Assembly: GCA_037034305.1 (NCBI GenBank)
Contig: JBAGJY010000011.1
Coordinates: forward strand, 170,721-234,720
Reading direction: 5' to 3'
Origin: Streptantibioticus_A sp037034305
Lineage (GTDB): Bacteria; Actinomycetota; Actinomycetes; Streptomycetales; Streptomycetaceae
DNA: 64,000 nucleotides
Below the pieces are notes generated by a model. The model saw only the letters and a list, made by a program, of their open reading frames with translations, was not told where the DNA came from and did not search any database. Both the position numbers and the translations under genes were made by a program. Positions 50,601 through 58,796 of this stretch are shown piece by piece. The stretch's first letter is position 1. Each line of letters opens with the position of its first letter.

Positions 50601-51534
50601 GGTTCCGGTGGCCGCGGGCAAGGTCGAGGCGCACACCACGATCCCGTCCGGGCCCGCGGGCCGTACGCTGCGCGTCGCGGACACGGCCGACTCCGGCTGG
50701 CAGGCCACGCTGGACGGCAAGCCGCTGACCGCGACCACGGTCGACGGATGGGCGCAGGGCTTCCAACTCCCGGCCGACGGCGGCCGGTTGGATCTCACGT
50801 TCGCCGACCCCGTGGCGCACACCGCGTGGCTGTGGGCGCAGGGCTTCCTGGCGCTGGTCGTGGTGGTGCTGGCGCTGCCGGGCCGCCGCCGCGACATGGA
50901 CGACGACCTGCCGGAGAACCTGGCCGCCACGGCCGCCTCGATCCCGGCGCAGGCCACCGGCGGCGAGGGACGCAGGGCCCGCCGCCTGCGCGCGGAGGCG
51001 GAGCGGGCCGGCCAGTCGGCGGAGCCGGTCGAGGAGGCCGAACCCGCCGAGTACACCGAGGTCCTGGTACCGGAGCCGCTGGAGCCGGAACCCGAGCCGT
51101 ATGTTCCGCACCAGGCCACCGCCCCGGGGCAGGACCCCTACGGCGCGGTACCGCAGGTCCCGCCCCAGCAGCAGGGCTACGAGGAGTGGAACGGGTACGC
51201 CTACCCGGCCGCCCAGCCCGGCGAGTACGACCCGTACGCGGGCGGCCAGTACCCGCAGCAACCCCCTTACCCCGGCGCCGAGTACGGCCAGAACGCCGAG
51301 TACGGCACGTATCAGGACGGCGCGTACCACCAGGACGGTACGCATCAGGACGGTGCGCATCAGGACGGCGCGTACCAGGACGGTGCGTACCAGGACGGTG
51401 CGTACCAGGACGGCGCGTACCAGGGCGGCGAGTACGCCGACCCGTACGGCTACCAGCAGCCAGCCCAGCCCTACGACCCGGCGTACGGCGCCGGTGAGTT
51501 CGGCCACCGCCGCGACGGGAGCGAGCAGCAGTGA
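47683..51534 (+). CDS. large multi-pass membrane family 2 glycosyltransferase with a repetitive tail
   Basis: A 1283-residue membrane protein. Residues about 25-300 are a GT-A domain (VTAVLVAHDGARWLPDAL; WLLHDDCEPAPEAL with the DDD-type metal site; LPLMRDDVDFCWRVQSAGHT). After a linker come about ten membrane helices (residues 445-830), an extracellular beta-rich section (about 850-1045), a final helix near 1049, and a cytoplasmic tail rich in Pro, Glu, Gln and Tyr. The tail holds repeats of the unit DGAYQ (residues about 1212-1250). It is translationally coupled to the DUF5719 gene (GTGA overlap). Similar actinobacterial proteins are thought to act in cell-wall glycan synthesis; substrate unknown. 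Confidence 0.88.
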   Translation: MSVHSQQGAYSARTPEPEFPRHIVTAVLVAHDGARWLPDALAGLLGQTRPVQSIVACDTGSADDTDRLLTEAIGADRVLHLARRTGFGAAVAEAVQTFGPVPPEELPYLQPPSAWDPVTRTWNDDAYEQQEQPRAEPVQWLWLLHDDCEPAPEALAELLRVADSSPSAAVIGPKVRSWYDRRALLEVGVSIARSGRRWTGLERREQDQGQHDQVRQVLSVSSAGMLVRRDIWDELGGFDKRLPLMRDDVDFCWRVQSAGHTVLVAPDAVLRHAEAASRERRAVDCAGRSAANPHRVDKSGAVYTLLANTRGLLLPYVLLRVTLSTLLRTLGFLVGKVPGQALDEVTGVIRVLLRPGRILGARRRRGRPAVAAAELRSLFPPPGATLRASVEQAYSNLSGRSDPDSSSAGRHGGAVESGPGDDDADYLDVDQFARLRRIARKPAPMLFVVLLLVSLTACRSLLGGGALTGGALLPAPGGASDLWGAYAGAWHAVGTGNTQAAPPYLALVALLSSVLLGSTGLALTLLLVCSVPLAGLTAYFASRPLVDSRLLRAWGAVAYAFLPAATGALAAGRLGTAVLAVLLPLMARAAVAASGLQLGASAISRGVKPGWRATWAYALLLTVTTAFTPVVWPLAVALAVVVLVVRTVRGHGGLLLPQGLRFLAALATPLVLLAPWTLTLLAHPSFFLREAGLPYRDGAASALDLVMVSPGGPKATTGVLLVGLVLAGLAALLRDGRRLAVLTAWAVALTGLLAAAVQNGYRWPGPTTLLYGLALIAAAVVGAEDAKSRISAAGFGWRQPVAGLIALAAAAAPLIAAVGWMVDGAAGPLQRRDAVQVPAFVAEESSTADQARTLVLSGDPGHVRYVLVRGSGASMGDSEIAAEAGHDPRLDGIVANLVAGSGGDQSSQLGGYAVRYVLLQPGAPADFGRVLDSTPGFTRLSQSGGTALWRLNANVSRITIVAPKGAGGTAAAPVPVAAGKVEAHTTIPSGPAGRTLRVADTADSGWQATLDGKPLTATTVDGWAQGFQLPADGGRLDLTFADPVAHTAWLWAQGFLALVVVVLALPGRRRDMDDDLPENLAATAASIPAQATGGEGRRARRLRAEAERAGQSAEPVEEAEPAEYTEVLVPEPLEPEPEPYVPHQATAPGQDPYGAVPQVPPQQQGYEEWNGYAYPAAQPGEYDPYAGGQYPQQPPYPGAEYGQNAEYGTYQDGAYHQDGTHQDGAHQDGAYQDGAYQDGAYQDGAYQGGEYADPYGYQQPAQPYDPAYGAGEFGHRRDGSEQQ
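51319..51432 (+). repeat. tandem 15-base coding repeat in the glycosyltransferase tail
   Basis: Seven or more head-to-tail units of about GACGGTGCGTACCAG (with GCGCAT and ACGCAT variants) encode DGAYQ, DGTHQ and DGAHQ. The near-identity of the later copies suggests recent slippage. Confidence 0.85.
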
Positions 51535-53024
51535 ACCGCACCACCGTGTCCCTGATCGGCGTCGTGGCGGCGCTCGGCGCCGTCACCGCGGTGGCCACCG
51601 CGGTCGCGCCCGCGTCGGGCGCGGGCAGTACGGCGCCAACCGCCGCCGTGCGCAAGCCCGTTGAGCGCTCCACCCTGCTCTGCCCGGCCGCGGCCGGGGT
51701 GGACGCCGCGTCCACCACGTACACCTCGTTCACCCCGCCGGGCACCGGCGCGAGCGGTGCTGGGAGCGCGGTGCTGCAGCCGGGGCAGAACTCCGACGGC
51801 ACGTCCGGCGGCGCGGGCCGCGGCTCCAGCGGCAAGCCGGTGGCGCCGCTCACCGACCCGGGCAAGCCCGTCACCGTCACCGCCAACAAGGCCACCAGCC
51901 CGCTGATCGGCACCGCCGACGGACGGTTCGCGCCCGGCTGGACGGTTCAGGAGACCACCACCATCGACGCGGGGCCCGGCCGCGGCATGCTGGGTACCTC
52001 CTGCACCGCGCCCGGCGCCGACTTCTGGTTCCCCGGCGCCAGCACCTCCGGCAACCGGCAGGACTACGTCCACCTCACCAACCCGGACGACACCGCCGCC
52101 GTCGCCGACATCGAGCTGTACGACAGCAACGGGCAGGTCAAGACCAGCAACGGCGAGGGCGTCACCATCCCCGGCGGGTCCAGCGTGCCGGTGCTGCTGT
52201 CCACCCTCACCTCCGCGCAGACCGCGGACCTGACCGTGCACGTCGCGGTGCGCACCGGGCGGGTGGCCGCCGCCGTGCAGGCGATGGACGGCAAGAGCGG
52301 CAGCGACTGGCTGCCCGCCTCGGCGCCCCCGGCGACCAGCGCGGTACTGCCGGGCATCCCCGCCGACGCGACCTCGGTGCACCTGGTGGCGTACGCCACG
52401 GGCAGCAGCGACGCCGACCTGAAGGTGCAGTTGCTCACCCCCACCGGCGCGATCGTTCCGGCCGGGCACGAGACACTGCACGTCAAGAGCGGCATGACGG
52501 CCGCCACCGATCTGCCGGGGCTGACCCAGGGCCAGGTCGGTTCGCTGCGGCTCAGCCCGGCGGACTCCGGCAGCGCCGCGCCGTTCGTGGCGGCGGTACG
52601 GATCACCCGGGGCAAGGACTCCTCCCAGGAGATGGCGTTCCTGCCCGGCACCGGCGCGGTGGGGCAGCGCGCCTCGGTGGCCGAGAACGGTGCGAAGGGG
52701 GCGACGCTGTCGCTGGCGGCGCCCAGCGCGGACGCCACCGTCAAGATCACCAGCTCGGCGACGACCGACGGCGGCTCCCCGGCCAGCAAGACGGTCACCG
52801 TCAAGGCCGGTACGACCACCGCCATGGCCCCGCCCGACCCAGGTGGCAAGGGCACCTTCGCGGTGACGGTCGAACCGGTCTCCGGCGGCCCGGTCTACGC
52901 CTCGCGCATGCTCGCCGCGGACAACAACGGCATCCCGGACTTCACCGTCCAGCCGATGCCGGACGACGGCGGCACGGTGGCGGTGCCCAGCGCGGGCGAG
53001 GACCTGCAGGTACTGGAGCGGTAG
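51531..53024 (+). CDS. DUF5719 family exported protein
   Basis: A 497-residue protein with an N-terminal signal or anchor segment (TVSLIGVVAALGAVTAVATAVA) and a long beta-rich extracytoplasmic part. Among its features are two cysteines (STLLCPAA and GTSCTAPG) and the recurring phrase PLIGTADGRFAPGW. DUF5719 is usually encoded next to this type of glycosyltransferase in actinobacteria, as here (GTG overlaps its stop). The pair probably acts together at the membrane; no enzyme motif was seen. Confidence 0.82.
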   Translation: MNRTTVSLIGVVAALGAVTAVATAVAPASGAGSTAPTAAVRKPVERSTLLCPAAAGVDAASTTYTSFTPPGTGASGAGSAVLQPGQNSDGTSGGAGRGSSGKPVAPLTDPGKPVTVTANKATSPLIGTADGRFAPGWTVQETTTIDAGPGRGMLGTSCTAPGADFWFPGASTSGNRQDYVHLTNPDDTAAVADIELYDSNGQVKTSNGEGVTIPGGSSVPVLLSTLTSAQTADLTVHVAVRTGRVAAAVQAMDGKSGSDWLPASAPPATSAVLPGIPADATSVHLVAYATGSSDADLKVQLLTPTGAIVPAGHETLHVKSGMTAATDLPGLTQGQVGSLRLSPADSGSAAPFVAAVRITRGKDSSQEMAFLPGTGAVGQRASVAENGAKGATLSLAAPSADATVKITSSATTDGGSPASKTVTVKAGTTTAMAPPDPGGKGTFAVTVEPVSGGPVYASRMLAADNNGIPDFTVQPMPDDGGTVAVPSAGEDLQVLER

Positions 53025-53037
53025 CGGCGCTCGGGGG

Positions 53038-53490
53038 TCACTCCTCGCCGTAGCGCGGGTCCACGTTCTCCGGCGAGAGCCCCAGCAGCTCGGCGACCTG
53101 CTCGACCACGACCTCGTGGACGAGCAGCGCCCGCTCGTCTCGGCCCTTGGCCCGGATCTCCACCGGTCGCCGGTAGACCACGATGCGGTTGCGCGGCCCC
53201 TTGCCGGAGACGCCCGCGGTGACCAGCTGGCCGAGCGGGACGATATCGCCGTCGGCCAGCTCCGGGGCGGGCGGCGGTACGTCCTGTACCGCGAACTCGA
53301 CCTCCGCCAGCTGCGGCCAGCGGCGCTCCAGGCGTTCCGCGGCGTCCCGGACCAGGTCGTCGAAGGCGTCGGAGCGGCTCACGGAGAGCGGCACCTGCGG
53401 CGGCGCGAGAGGCCCGCGCATACCGCGCCCATGGCGGTCGCGCCGACGAGCCGCCCGCTGAGTGGGGGGCGGAACAGGGGTGTCCATCAT
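53038..53490 (-). CDS. zincin-like metallopeptidase family protein with degenerate motif
   Basis: A 150-residue cytoplasmic protein of the minimal zincin family (actinobacterial branch): RSDAFDDLVRDAAERLERRWPQL, then VPLGQLV, RIVVYRRPVEIRA and ALLVHEVVVEQVAELLGLSP. The last segment replaces the HExxH zinc motif with HEVVVEQ, so the second His is absent and peptidase activity is doubtful. Two Met codons begin it (53490 and 53487) without a clear Shine-Dalgarno. It is convergent with the DUF5719 gene, 14 bases away. Confidence 0.8.
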   Translation of the reverse strand: MMDTPVPPPTQRAARRRDRHGRGMRGPLAPPQVPLSVSRSDAFDDLVRDAAERLERRWPQLAEVEFAVQDVPPPAPELADGDIVPLGQLVTAGVSGKGPRNRIVVYRRPVEIRAKGRDERALLVHEVVVEQVAELLGLSPENVDPRYGEE

Positions 53491-54015
53491 GTCGAAGCGT
53501 AGCCGTCACCGTGCGGGGCATGGTGACGGCACGGTCCGCGATCTCCTGCGGGGGCCCCGCTTCCGAGCCCCCTCGGGCGCCGGATTCGTCACCTGGGCGG
53601 TGGCCGTTCGGGGGCTTGGCCTGCTGTGCCCGTCTGGGCTGTGCGAGGTGGCGGTTCCGGCCGAGGCGGAGGCCTGGGGCGGGCGCGGGGCCTGGGCCTC
53701 GCCGGGCGCGCTGGGGGCGGGGCGGCGCCCCCGGGTGTGCCACTGGCGGGAGGGGCCGGGAGCGGGTGCGGGGCTTTGCTCCGGGCGGCTTACAACCGGT
53801 GTTATGTCGGACAATGCGCGTTCGAGGCGCAAACAAGACCGCTCGTATTCGCATCGCTGATCGTGCGACATACCACAATTGGCGTGAATCGCACCCCACG
53901 TCGACCGCCCCCGAAAGCGGCTCTGGCCATTGCTTGGTCCTGCCGTGCAGGTGGGGCCCTACGTCACAAGATCGGGCGATCCCGGTGAACCGGGACGACA
54001 CGAGCGGGTGAGGTC
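53491..54015. other. intergenic region between the zincin and DUF3499 genes
   Basis: No gene called. Reading frames on both strands are low-complexity Pro/Arg/Ala sequences. The stretch 53805-53900 is less GC-rich (GTTATGTCGGACAATGCGCG and CGTATTCGCATCGCTGATCG), probably the promoter area of the DUF3499 gene. Confidence 0.5.
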
Positions 54016-54426
54016 GTGGAGAGTCGTCGCGGCCCGCTCAAGAGTGCGGTACCGTCCAACGTCGTGAGCCCTGTACGTCGTTGTTCGCGCACCGCGTGCG
54101 GTCGTCCCGCCGTCGCGACGCTGACGTACGTCTACGCGGACTCGACGGCCGTCCTCGGTCCGCTCGCCACCTACGCCGAGCCGCACTGCTATGACCTGTG
54201 CTCCGAGCACTCCGCCCGGCTGACCGCGCCCCGCGGCTGGGAGGTCGTCCGGCTCGCCGTCGACTCCGGTCCCACCCGCCCCACCGGCGATGACCTCGAA
54301 GCCTTGGCCAACGCTGTCCGCGAGGCGGCCCGCCCGCAGGACCGGCCGCGGCCCCCCCGTGAGGGGGACCCGGTGGAGGTCGCCCGGCGCGGCCACCTCA
54401 GGGTGCTGCGGTCCCCCGAACCGTAG
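54016..54426 (+). CDS. DUF3499 family protein
   Basis: A 136-residue actinobacterial protein of unknown role. The conserved part (about 16-80) has four Cys and a His in a probable zinc ribbon: RRCSRTACGRPAVATLTYVY and EPHCYDLCSEHSARL, then GWEVVRL. GTG 54016 matches the usual N-terminus MESRRGPLKSAVPSN; GTG 54064 is a shorter alternative. It is upstream of manB on the same strand, a neighbourhood often kept in streptomycetes, perhaps sharing a transcript. Confidence 0.88.
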   Translation: MESRRGPLKSAVPSNVVSPVRRCSRTACGRPAVATLTYVYADSTAVLGPLATYAEPHCYDLCSEHSARLTAPRGWEVVRLAVDSGPTRPTGDDLEALANAVREAARPQDRPRPPREGDPVEVARRGHLRVLRSPEP

Positions 54427-54578
54427 GCCGGCGGCACTCCCGACCCCACCGTTGGGGTGGGCGCCGCCCCCGGTTCACCGGACGTACGCCAAGGGCACTC
54501 AGTTTCGCCGGGTAGGTTGGGGGACCAGTTGTCCACCCCCGTGCCGCGTCGCCCGGCGCTGTTGAACCTGGAGCCGCT

Positions 54579-55937
54579 GTGCCCGACCTGAGTCAGATCG
54601 TGAAGGCGTACGACGTCCGCGGTGTCGTCCCGGACCAGTGGGACGAAGAGCTCGCCGAGCTGTTCGGCGCGGCCTTCGCCACAGTGACGGGCGCCGACGC
54701 GATCGTCGTCGGCCACGACATGCGACCGTCCTCCCCGGGCATGGCCCGCGCCTTCGCCAAGGGCGCCGCCTCCCGTGGCGCCGACGTCACCGAGATCGGG
54801 CTGTGCTCGACCGACCAGCTGTACTTCGCCTCCGGCAAGCTCGACCTGCCCGGCGCGATGTTCACCGCCAGCCACAACCCGGCCCAGTACAACGGCATCA
54901 AGATGTGCAAGGCGGGCGCCGCCCCGGTGGGCCAGGACACCGGCCTCGCCGAGATCCGCGAACTGGCCGAGCAGTGGTCCGACACCGGGCTGCCCGCCAC
55001 CGACGCCACCCCCGGCACCATCACCCAGCACGACGTACTCGGCGACTACGCCGGGTACCTGCGCGAGCTGGTCGACCTCAGCGGCATCCGCCGCCTGAAG
55101 GTCGCGGTCGACGCCGGAAACGGCATGGGCGGCCACACCGTGCCCACCGTCTTCGAGGGCCTGCCGATCGACCTCACCCCGATGTACTTCGAGCTGGACG
55201 GCACCTTCCCCAACCACGAGGCCAACCCGCTCGACCCCAAGAACCTGGTCGACCTCCAGCACAAGGTCCGCGAGGTCGGCGCCGACATCGGCCTGGCCTT
55301 CGACGGCGACGCCGACCGCTGCTTCGTCATCGACGAGCGCGGCGAGCCGGTCTCCCCGTCCGCGATCACCGCCCTGGTCGCCGCCCGCGAACTGGCCAAG
55401 CACCCCGGCGAGACGATCATCCACAACCTGATCACCTCCTGGTCGGTGCCCGAGGTCGTCAAGGAGCACGGCGGCCAGGTGGTGCGCACCCGCGTCGGCC
55501 ACTCGTTCATCAAGCAGGAGATGGCCCGCACCGGCGCGATCTTCGGCGGCGAGCACTCCGCGCACTACTACTTCCGGGACTTCTGGAAGGCCGACACCGG
55601 CATGCTCGCCGCGCTGCACGTCCTCGCCGCGCTCGGCGGCCAGCAGCGCCCGCTGTCCGAACTGGTCGCCGAGTACGACCGGTACGCCGCCTCCGGTGAG
55701 ATCAACTCCACCGTCGCCGACCAGGCCGAGCGCACCGCCGCGGTGCGCGCCGCGTTCGACGGCCGTGAGGACGTCTCCTTCGACGAACTGGACGGCCTGA
55801 CCGTCACCGGCGCGGACTGGTGGTTCAACCTGCGCCCGTCCAACACCGAGCCCCTCCTCCGGCTCAACGTCGAGGCCCGGGACGCCGCCACCGTCGAGCG
55901 GCTGCGCGACGAGGTCCTGGCGATCGTGCGCGCCTGA
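54579..55937 (+). CDS. manB: phosphomannomutase/phosphoglucomutase
   Basis: Interconverts mannose-6-P and mannose-1-P (and possibly glucose phosphates), feeding GDP-mannose for glycans. The 452-residue enzyme has all four domains of the alpha-D-phosphohexomutase family: the phosphoserine loop TASHNPAQYNGIKMC, the metal site FDGDADRCFVIDE, the sugar loop GGEHSAHYYFRDFW, and the C-terminal phosphate clamp RPSNTEPLLRLNVEA. GTG 54579 gives the family start. A strong terminator at 55949-55984 follows. With manA downstream, a mannose-phosphate pathway is clustered here. Confidence 0.95.
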   Translation: MPDLSQIVKAYDVRGVVPDQWDEELAELFGAAFATVTGADAIVVGHDMRPSSPGMARAFAKGAASRGADVTEIGLCSTDQLYFASGKLDLPGAMFTASHNPAQYNGIKMCKAGAAPVGQDTGLAEIRELAEQWSDTGLPATDATPGTITQHDVLGDYAGYLRELVDLSGIRRLKVAVDAGNGMGGHTVPTVFEGLPIDLTPMYFELDGTFPNHEANPLDPKNLVDLQHKVREVGADIGLAFDGDADRCFVIDERGEPVSPSAITALVAARELAKHPGETIIHNLITSWSVPEVVKEHGGQVVRTRVGHSFIKQEMARTGAIFGGEHSAHYYFRDFWKADTGMLAALHVLAALGGQQRPLSELVAEYDRYAASGEINSTVADQAERTAAVRAAFDGREDVSFDELDGLTVTGADWWFNLRPSNTEPLLRLNVEARDAATVERLRDEVLAIVRA

Positions 55938-55948
55938 ACCACCCGCTT

Positions 55949-55984
55949 GGCGGGGGTCCGAGGACCCTTCCCCGGACCCCCGCC
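55949..55984. terminator. terminator downstream of manB
   Basis: GGCGGGGGTCCG (55949-55960) pairs perfectly with CGGACCCCCGCC (55973-55984) around a 12-base loop. Confidence 0.85.
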
Positions 55985-56114
55985 GAGTGCCTCCCGGCGG
56001 TACGCTGACCACGCCGTACCGCAACGGCGCGACCACCACACGACCCGGCGGCCCGGCGCCGCACCCGGCCCGTACCGCCCAACACCCACCAACCGCCGAA
56101 GAGGACACGCCCAC

Positions 56115-56300
56115 ATGCCGCTCGAAGCCAGCCTCCTGGAGATCCTCGCCTGCCCGGCCTGCCACGCCCCGCTCCGCCAGAGCGCCGCCGACGCCGCCGA
56201 GCCCGAGCTGATCTGCACCGCTGAGACCTGCGGCCTGGCCTACCCGGTGCGGGACGAGATCCCCGTGCTCCTCATCGACGAGGCTCGGCGCCCGGCGTAA
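56115..56300 (+). CDS. Trm112 family zinc-ribbon protein
   Basis: A 61-residue protein with two Cys pairs (ILACPACHAPLR and CTAETCGLAYPVRDEIPVLL), the short Trm112 form that in eukaryotes and archaea activates methyltransferases. In bacteria its partner is less clear. ATG 56115 fits the family start MPLEASLLEILACP. It is followed after 32 bases by the SIS gene with its own GGAGGA site, so the two are probably co-transcribed along with manA. Confidence 0.93.
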   Translation: MPLEASLLEILACPACHAPLRQSAADAAEPELICTAETCGLAYPVRDEIPVLLIDEARRPA

Positions 56301-56332
56301 CCGGGCGCGACGGCACCAGGCCGGAGGACACG

Positions 56333-57493
56333 ATGCTCGACGAGGCCCTGCTCGACAGTCCCGACGCCCTAGCCCGCGCCGACACCGGCGGACTGCTGCC
56401 CAACGTGGCCGCGGCGGGCGCACGGGTGCGAACCGCCGCCCGGGCCGCGGCCGAGGCCGGGCTCGCCGACCTCAAGCCCGACGGCCGCCCGCGCACCATC
56501 CTCATCGCCGGTCCCGGCCCGGCCCCCGGCCAGCTCGCCGACCTGCTCGGCGCCCTCGCGGCCTGCCCCGTCCTGCCGCTCGCACCCACCGGCAGCGCCC
56601 CCACCGCACAGGAACTGCGCTGGACGCTGCCCGGCTGGGCCGGGCCGCTGGACCTGCTGCTGCTCACCACGGCGGACGGCACCGAGCCGGGGCTGACCGG
56701 TCTGGTGGAGCAGGCCTACCGGCGCGGCTGCACCGTCGTCGGAATCACACCGTCCGGCACCCCGCTGGCCGGAGCGCTCCAGCAGGCACACGGACTGGCG
56801 CTGCCCTTCGCACCACCGCCGTACCGCCCGACGACCACCGAGGCCTACGACGCCGCCCACGGCACGGAACCCGTCGTTCCGGCAGATCCGGGGGCATTCT
56901 GGGCGCTGCTCACCCCGCTGCTCGCCCTCGCCGACCGGATAGGGCTGCTGTCCGCCCCACCGGACATCGTCGAAGCCGTCGCCGACCGGCTCGACGCCGC
57001 CGCGGAACGCTTCGGTCCGGCCGCCGAGACCTACCGCAACCCGGCCAAGACCCTCGCCGTCGAACTCGCCCACTCCCTACCGCTGGTGTGGAGCGAGGGC
57101 TCCACCGTCGCCCCGGCCGCCCGCCGCTTCGCCGCCGTCCTCACCTCACTGGCAGGCCGCCCGGCACTCGCGGCGGCACTGCCCGAGGCCATCGCGGAAC
57201 ACCGCGCACTACTCGACGGCACCCTGGCCCTGGGCAGCGACGACCTCGACGACTTCTTCCGCGACCGCGTCGAGGAACCCGACGGACTACGGCTGCGCAT
57301 CGTCCTGCTGCGCGAACCGGAAACCGACCCCGTCACCGCGGCACTCGAAGCGGCCAACGCCCACGGCACACCGCTCAGCGAGATCGACGCCGCCGACGGC
57401 AGTACCGCCGAAACCCTCGCCGAACTGCTCGCCCTCACCGATTTCGCCGCCGTCTACCTGGCGCTCACCCCGACTGAGGGACCATCGGCCTGA
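56333..57493 (+). CDS. SIS-domain phosphosugar isomerase-like protein
   Basis: A 386-residue protein built like bifunctional phosphoglucose/phosphomannose isomerases: an N-terminal SIS half (about 45-160, TILIAGPGPAPGQLADLLGA) and a C-terminal SIS-like half (about 200-380, FGPAAETYRNPAKTLAVELAHSLPLVWSEG). Several loop residues of active isomerases are not obvious, so catalysis is uncertain. ATG 56333 has GGAGGA nearby. Its place directly before manA and after manB suggests help with mannose-6-P or fructose-6-P. Confidence 0.8.
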   Translation: MLDEALLDSPDALARADTGGLLPNVAAAGARVRTAARAAAEAGLADLKPDGRPRTILIAGPGPAPGQLADLLGALAACPVLPLAPTGSAPTAQELRWTLPGWAGPLDLLLLTTADGTEPGLTGLVEQAYRRGCTVVGITPSGTPLAGALQQAHGLALPFAPPPYRPTTTEAYDAAHGTEPVVPADPGAFWALLTPLLALADRIGLLSAPPDIVEAVADRLDAAAERFGPAAETYRNPAKTLAVELAHSLPLVWSEGSTVAPAARRFAAVLTSLAGRPALAAALPEAIAEHRALLDGTLALGSDDLDDFFRDRVEEPDGLRLRIVLLREPETDPVTAALEAANAHGTPLSEIDAADGSTAETLAELLALTDFAAVYLALTPTEGPSA

Positions 57494-57547
57494 CGCCGTG
57501 CGCCCCAAGACGCACCCGACCCGCACCGAAGAGGAACACCTGACCGC

Positions 57548-58747
57548 ATGGACCGCCTCGTCAACACCGTGCGCCCCTACGCCTGGGGCTCGACGACCGC
57601 CATCCCCGAACTGCTGGGCACCGAACCCACCGGTGAACCGCAGGCCGAACTGTGGATGGGCGCACACCCCGGCGCGCCCTCGCGACTCGACCGCGGCACC
57701 GGCCCGGCACCGCTCAACGAGCTCATCGACGCCGACCCCTACGGCGAACTCGGCAAGCCCGCCGTCGAACGCTTCGGCCCCCGGCTGCCGTTCCTCCTCA
57801 AGGTGCTGGCCGCCGGAGCCCCGCTGTCCCTCCAGGTGCACCCGGACCTCGACCAGGCCAAGGCCGGATTCGCCGACGAGGAGGACCGCGGCGTCCCCAT
57901 CGACGCACCGCACCGCAACTACAAGGACGCCAACCACAAGCCGGAGATGATCTGCGCGCTCACCCCCTTCGACGGGCTGTGCGGCTTCCGGCACCCGGCC
58001 GAGGCCGCCGAACTCCTCGAAGGCCTGGGCGTCAACACCCTCAAGCCGTACGCCGACATCCTGCGCGCCCGCCCCGAGGACGAGGCGCTGCGCGAGGTCC
58101 TCGCCGCCGTACTGGGCGCCGACCGCGAGGAGATGGCCGAAACCGTCCAACAGGCCGCCGAGGCCGCGGCCCGACTCGCCACCGAAGGCGGCAAGTTCGC
58201 CGACGCCTACGCCGCCTACGCGTCCGCCGCCCGCCACTTCCCCGGCGACCCCGGCGTCATCGCCGCCATACTGCTCAACCACGTCCGTCTGCAGCCCGGC
58301 GAGGCGCTCTACCTCGGCGCCGGAGTACCGCACGCCTACCTCGACGGACTCGGCGTGGAGATCATGGCCAACTCCGACAACGTGCTGCGCTGCGGCCTCA
58401 CCCCCAAGCACATCGACGTCCCCGAACTGATGCGCGTCGTTCGCTTCCAGTCCGGCGACGCCGGCGTGCTGCGCCCGGAGGACAGCGGCGACGGCGAAGA
58501 GGTCTACGACACCCCGATCGACGAGTTCCGGCTCTCGCGCTACACCCTCGCGCCCGACGGCAGCCCCCGCTCCCTCGGCGACCGCACCCCGCAGATCCTG
58601 CTGTGCACCGCGGGCGAGGTGACGCTGCACGGACCCGACGGCGCCCAACTCACCCTGGCCCGCGGCGAGTCGGCGTTCGTCCCGGCCGACGAGCGGGTCA
58701 CCCTCGACGGCGCGGGCACGGTCTTCCGCGCGACCGTCGTCGCCTGA
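57548..58747 (+). CDS. manA: mannose-6-phosphate isomerase, class I
   Basis: Zinc enzyme interconverting fructose-6-P and mannose-6-P. The 399-residue cupin protein starts with MDRLVNTVRPYAWGSTTAIP and has the zinc ligands in PLSLQVHPDLDQA, NYKDANHKPEMICAL and YLGAGVPHAYLDGLGVEIMANSDN. The segment DTPIDEFRLSRYTL and a closing cupin domain follow. ATG 57548 fits the family start. It is convergent with a PTS permease across a shared terminator, so sugar uptake and the first step of mannose use lie side by side. Confidence 0.95.
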   Translation: MDRLVNTVRPYAWGSTTAIPELLGTEPTGEPQAELWMGAHPGAPSRLDRGTGPAPLNELIDADPYGELGKPAVERFGPRLPFLLKVLAAGAPLSLQVHPDLDQAKAGFADEEDRGVPIDAPHRNYKDANHKPEMICALTPFDGLCGFRHPAEAAELLEGLGVNTLKPYADILRARPEDEALREVLAAVLGADREEMAETVQQAAEAAARLATEGGKFADAYAAYASAARHFPGDPGVIAAILLNHVRLQPGEALYLGAGVPHAYLDGLGVEIMANSDNVLRCGLTPKHIDVPELMRVVRFQSGDAGVLRPEDSGDGEEVYDTPIDEFRLSRYTLAPDGSPRSLGDRTPQILLCTAGEVTLHGPDGAQLTLARGESAFVPADERVTLDGAGTVFRATVVA

Positions 58748-58758
58748 CGGGCGGACAC

Positions 58759-58790
58759 GCCCCCGGCAGCTCCGGCGAGCAGCCGGGGGC
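58759..58790. terminator. bidirectional terminator between manA and the PTS gene
   Basis: GCCCCCGGC (58759-58767) pairs with GCCGGGGGC (58782-58790) around a 14-base loop, between convergent genes. Confidence 0.75.
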
Positions 58791-58796
58791 CTCGCG

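Noticed and set aside
51319..51432. 15-base tandem repeats, considered as a CRISPR array
   Set aside because: No spacers; the repeats are coding and contiguous.
47215..51507. 1430-codon open frame on the minus strand
   Set aside because: It lies opposite the large glycosyltransferase, whose frame has clear domains and membrane helices. The minus-strand translation is a low-complexity mix of Gly, Arg, Gln and Val typical of antisense frames at high GC.
53506..53871. 121-codon minus-strand frame in the gap before the DUF3499 gene
   Set aside because: Low-complexity Pro/Arg/Ala/Ser sequence without a Shine-Dalgarno; plus-strand frames over the same place look equally open.
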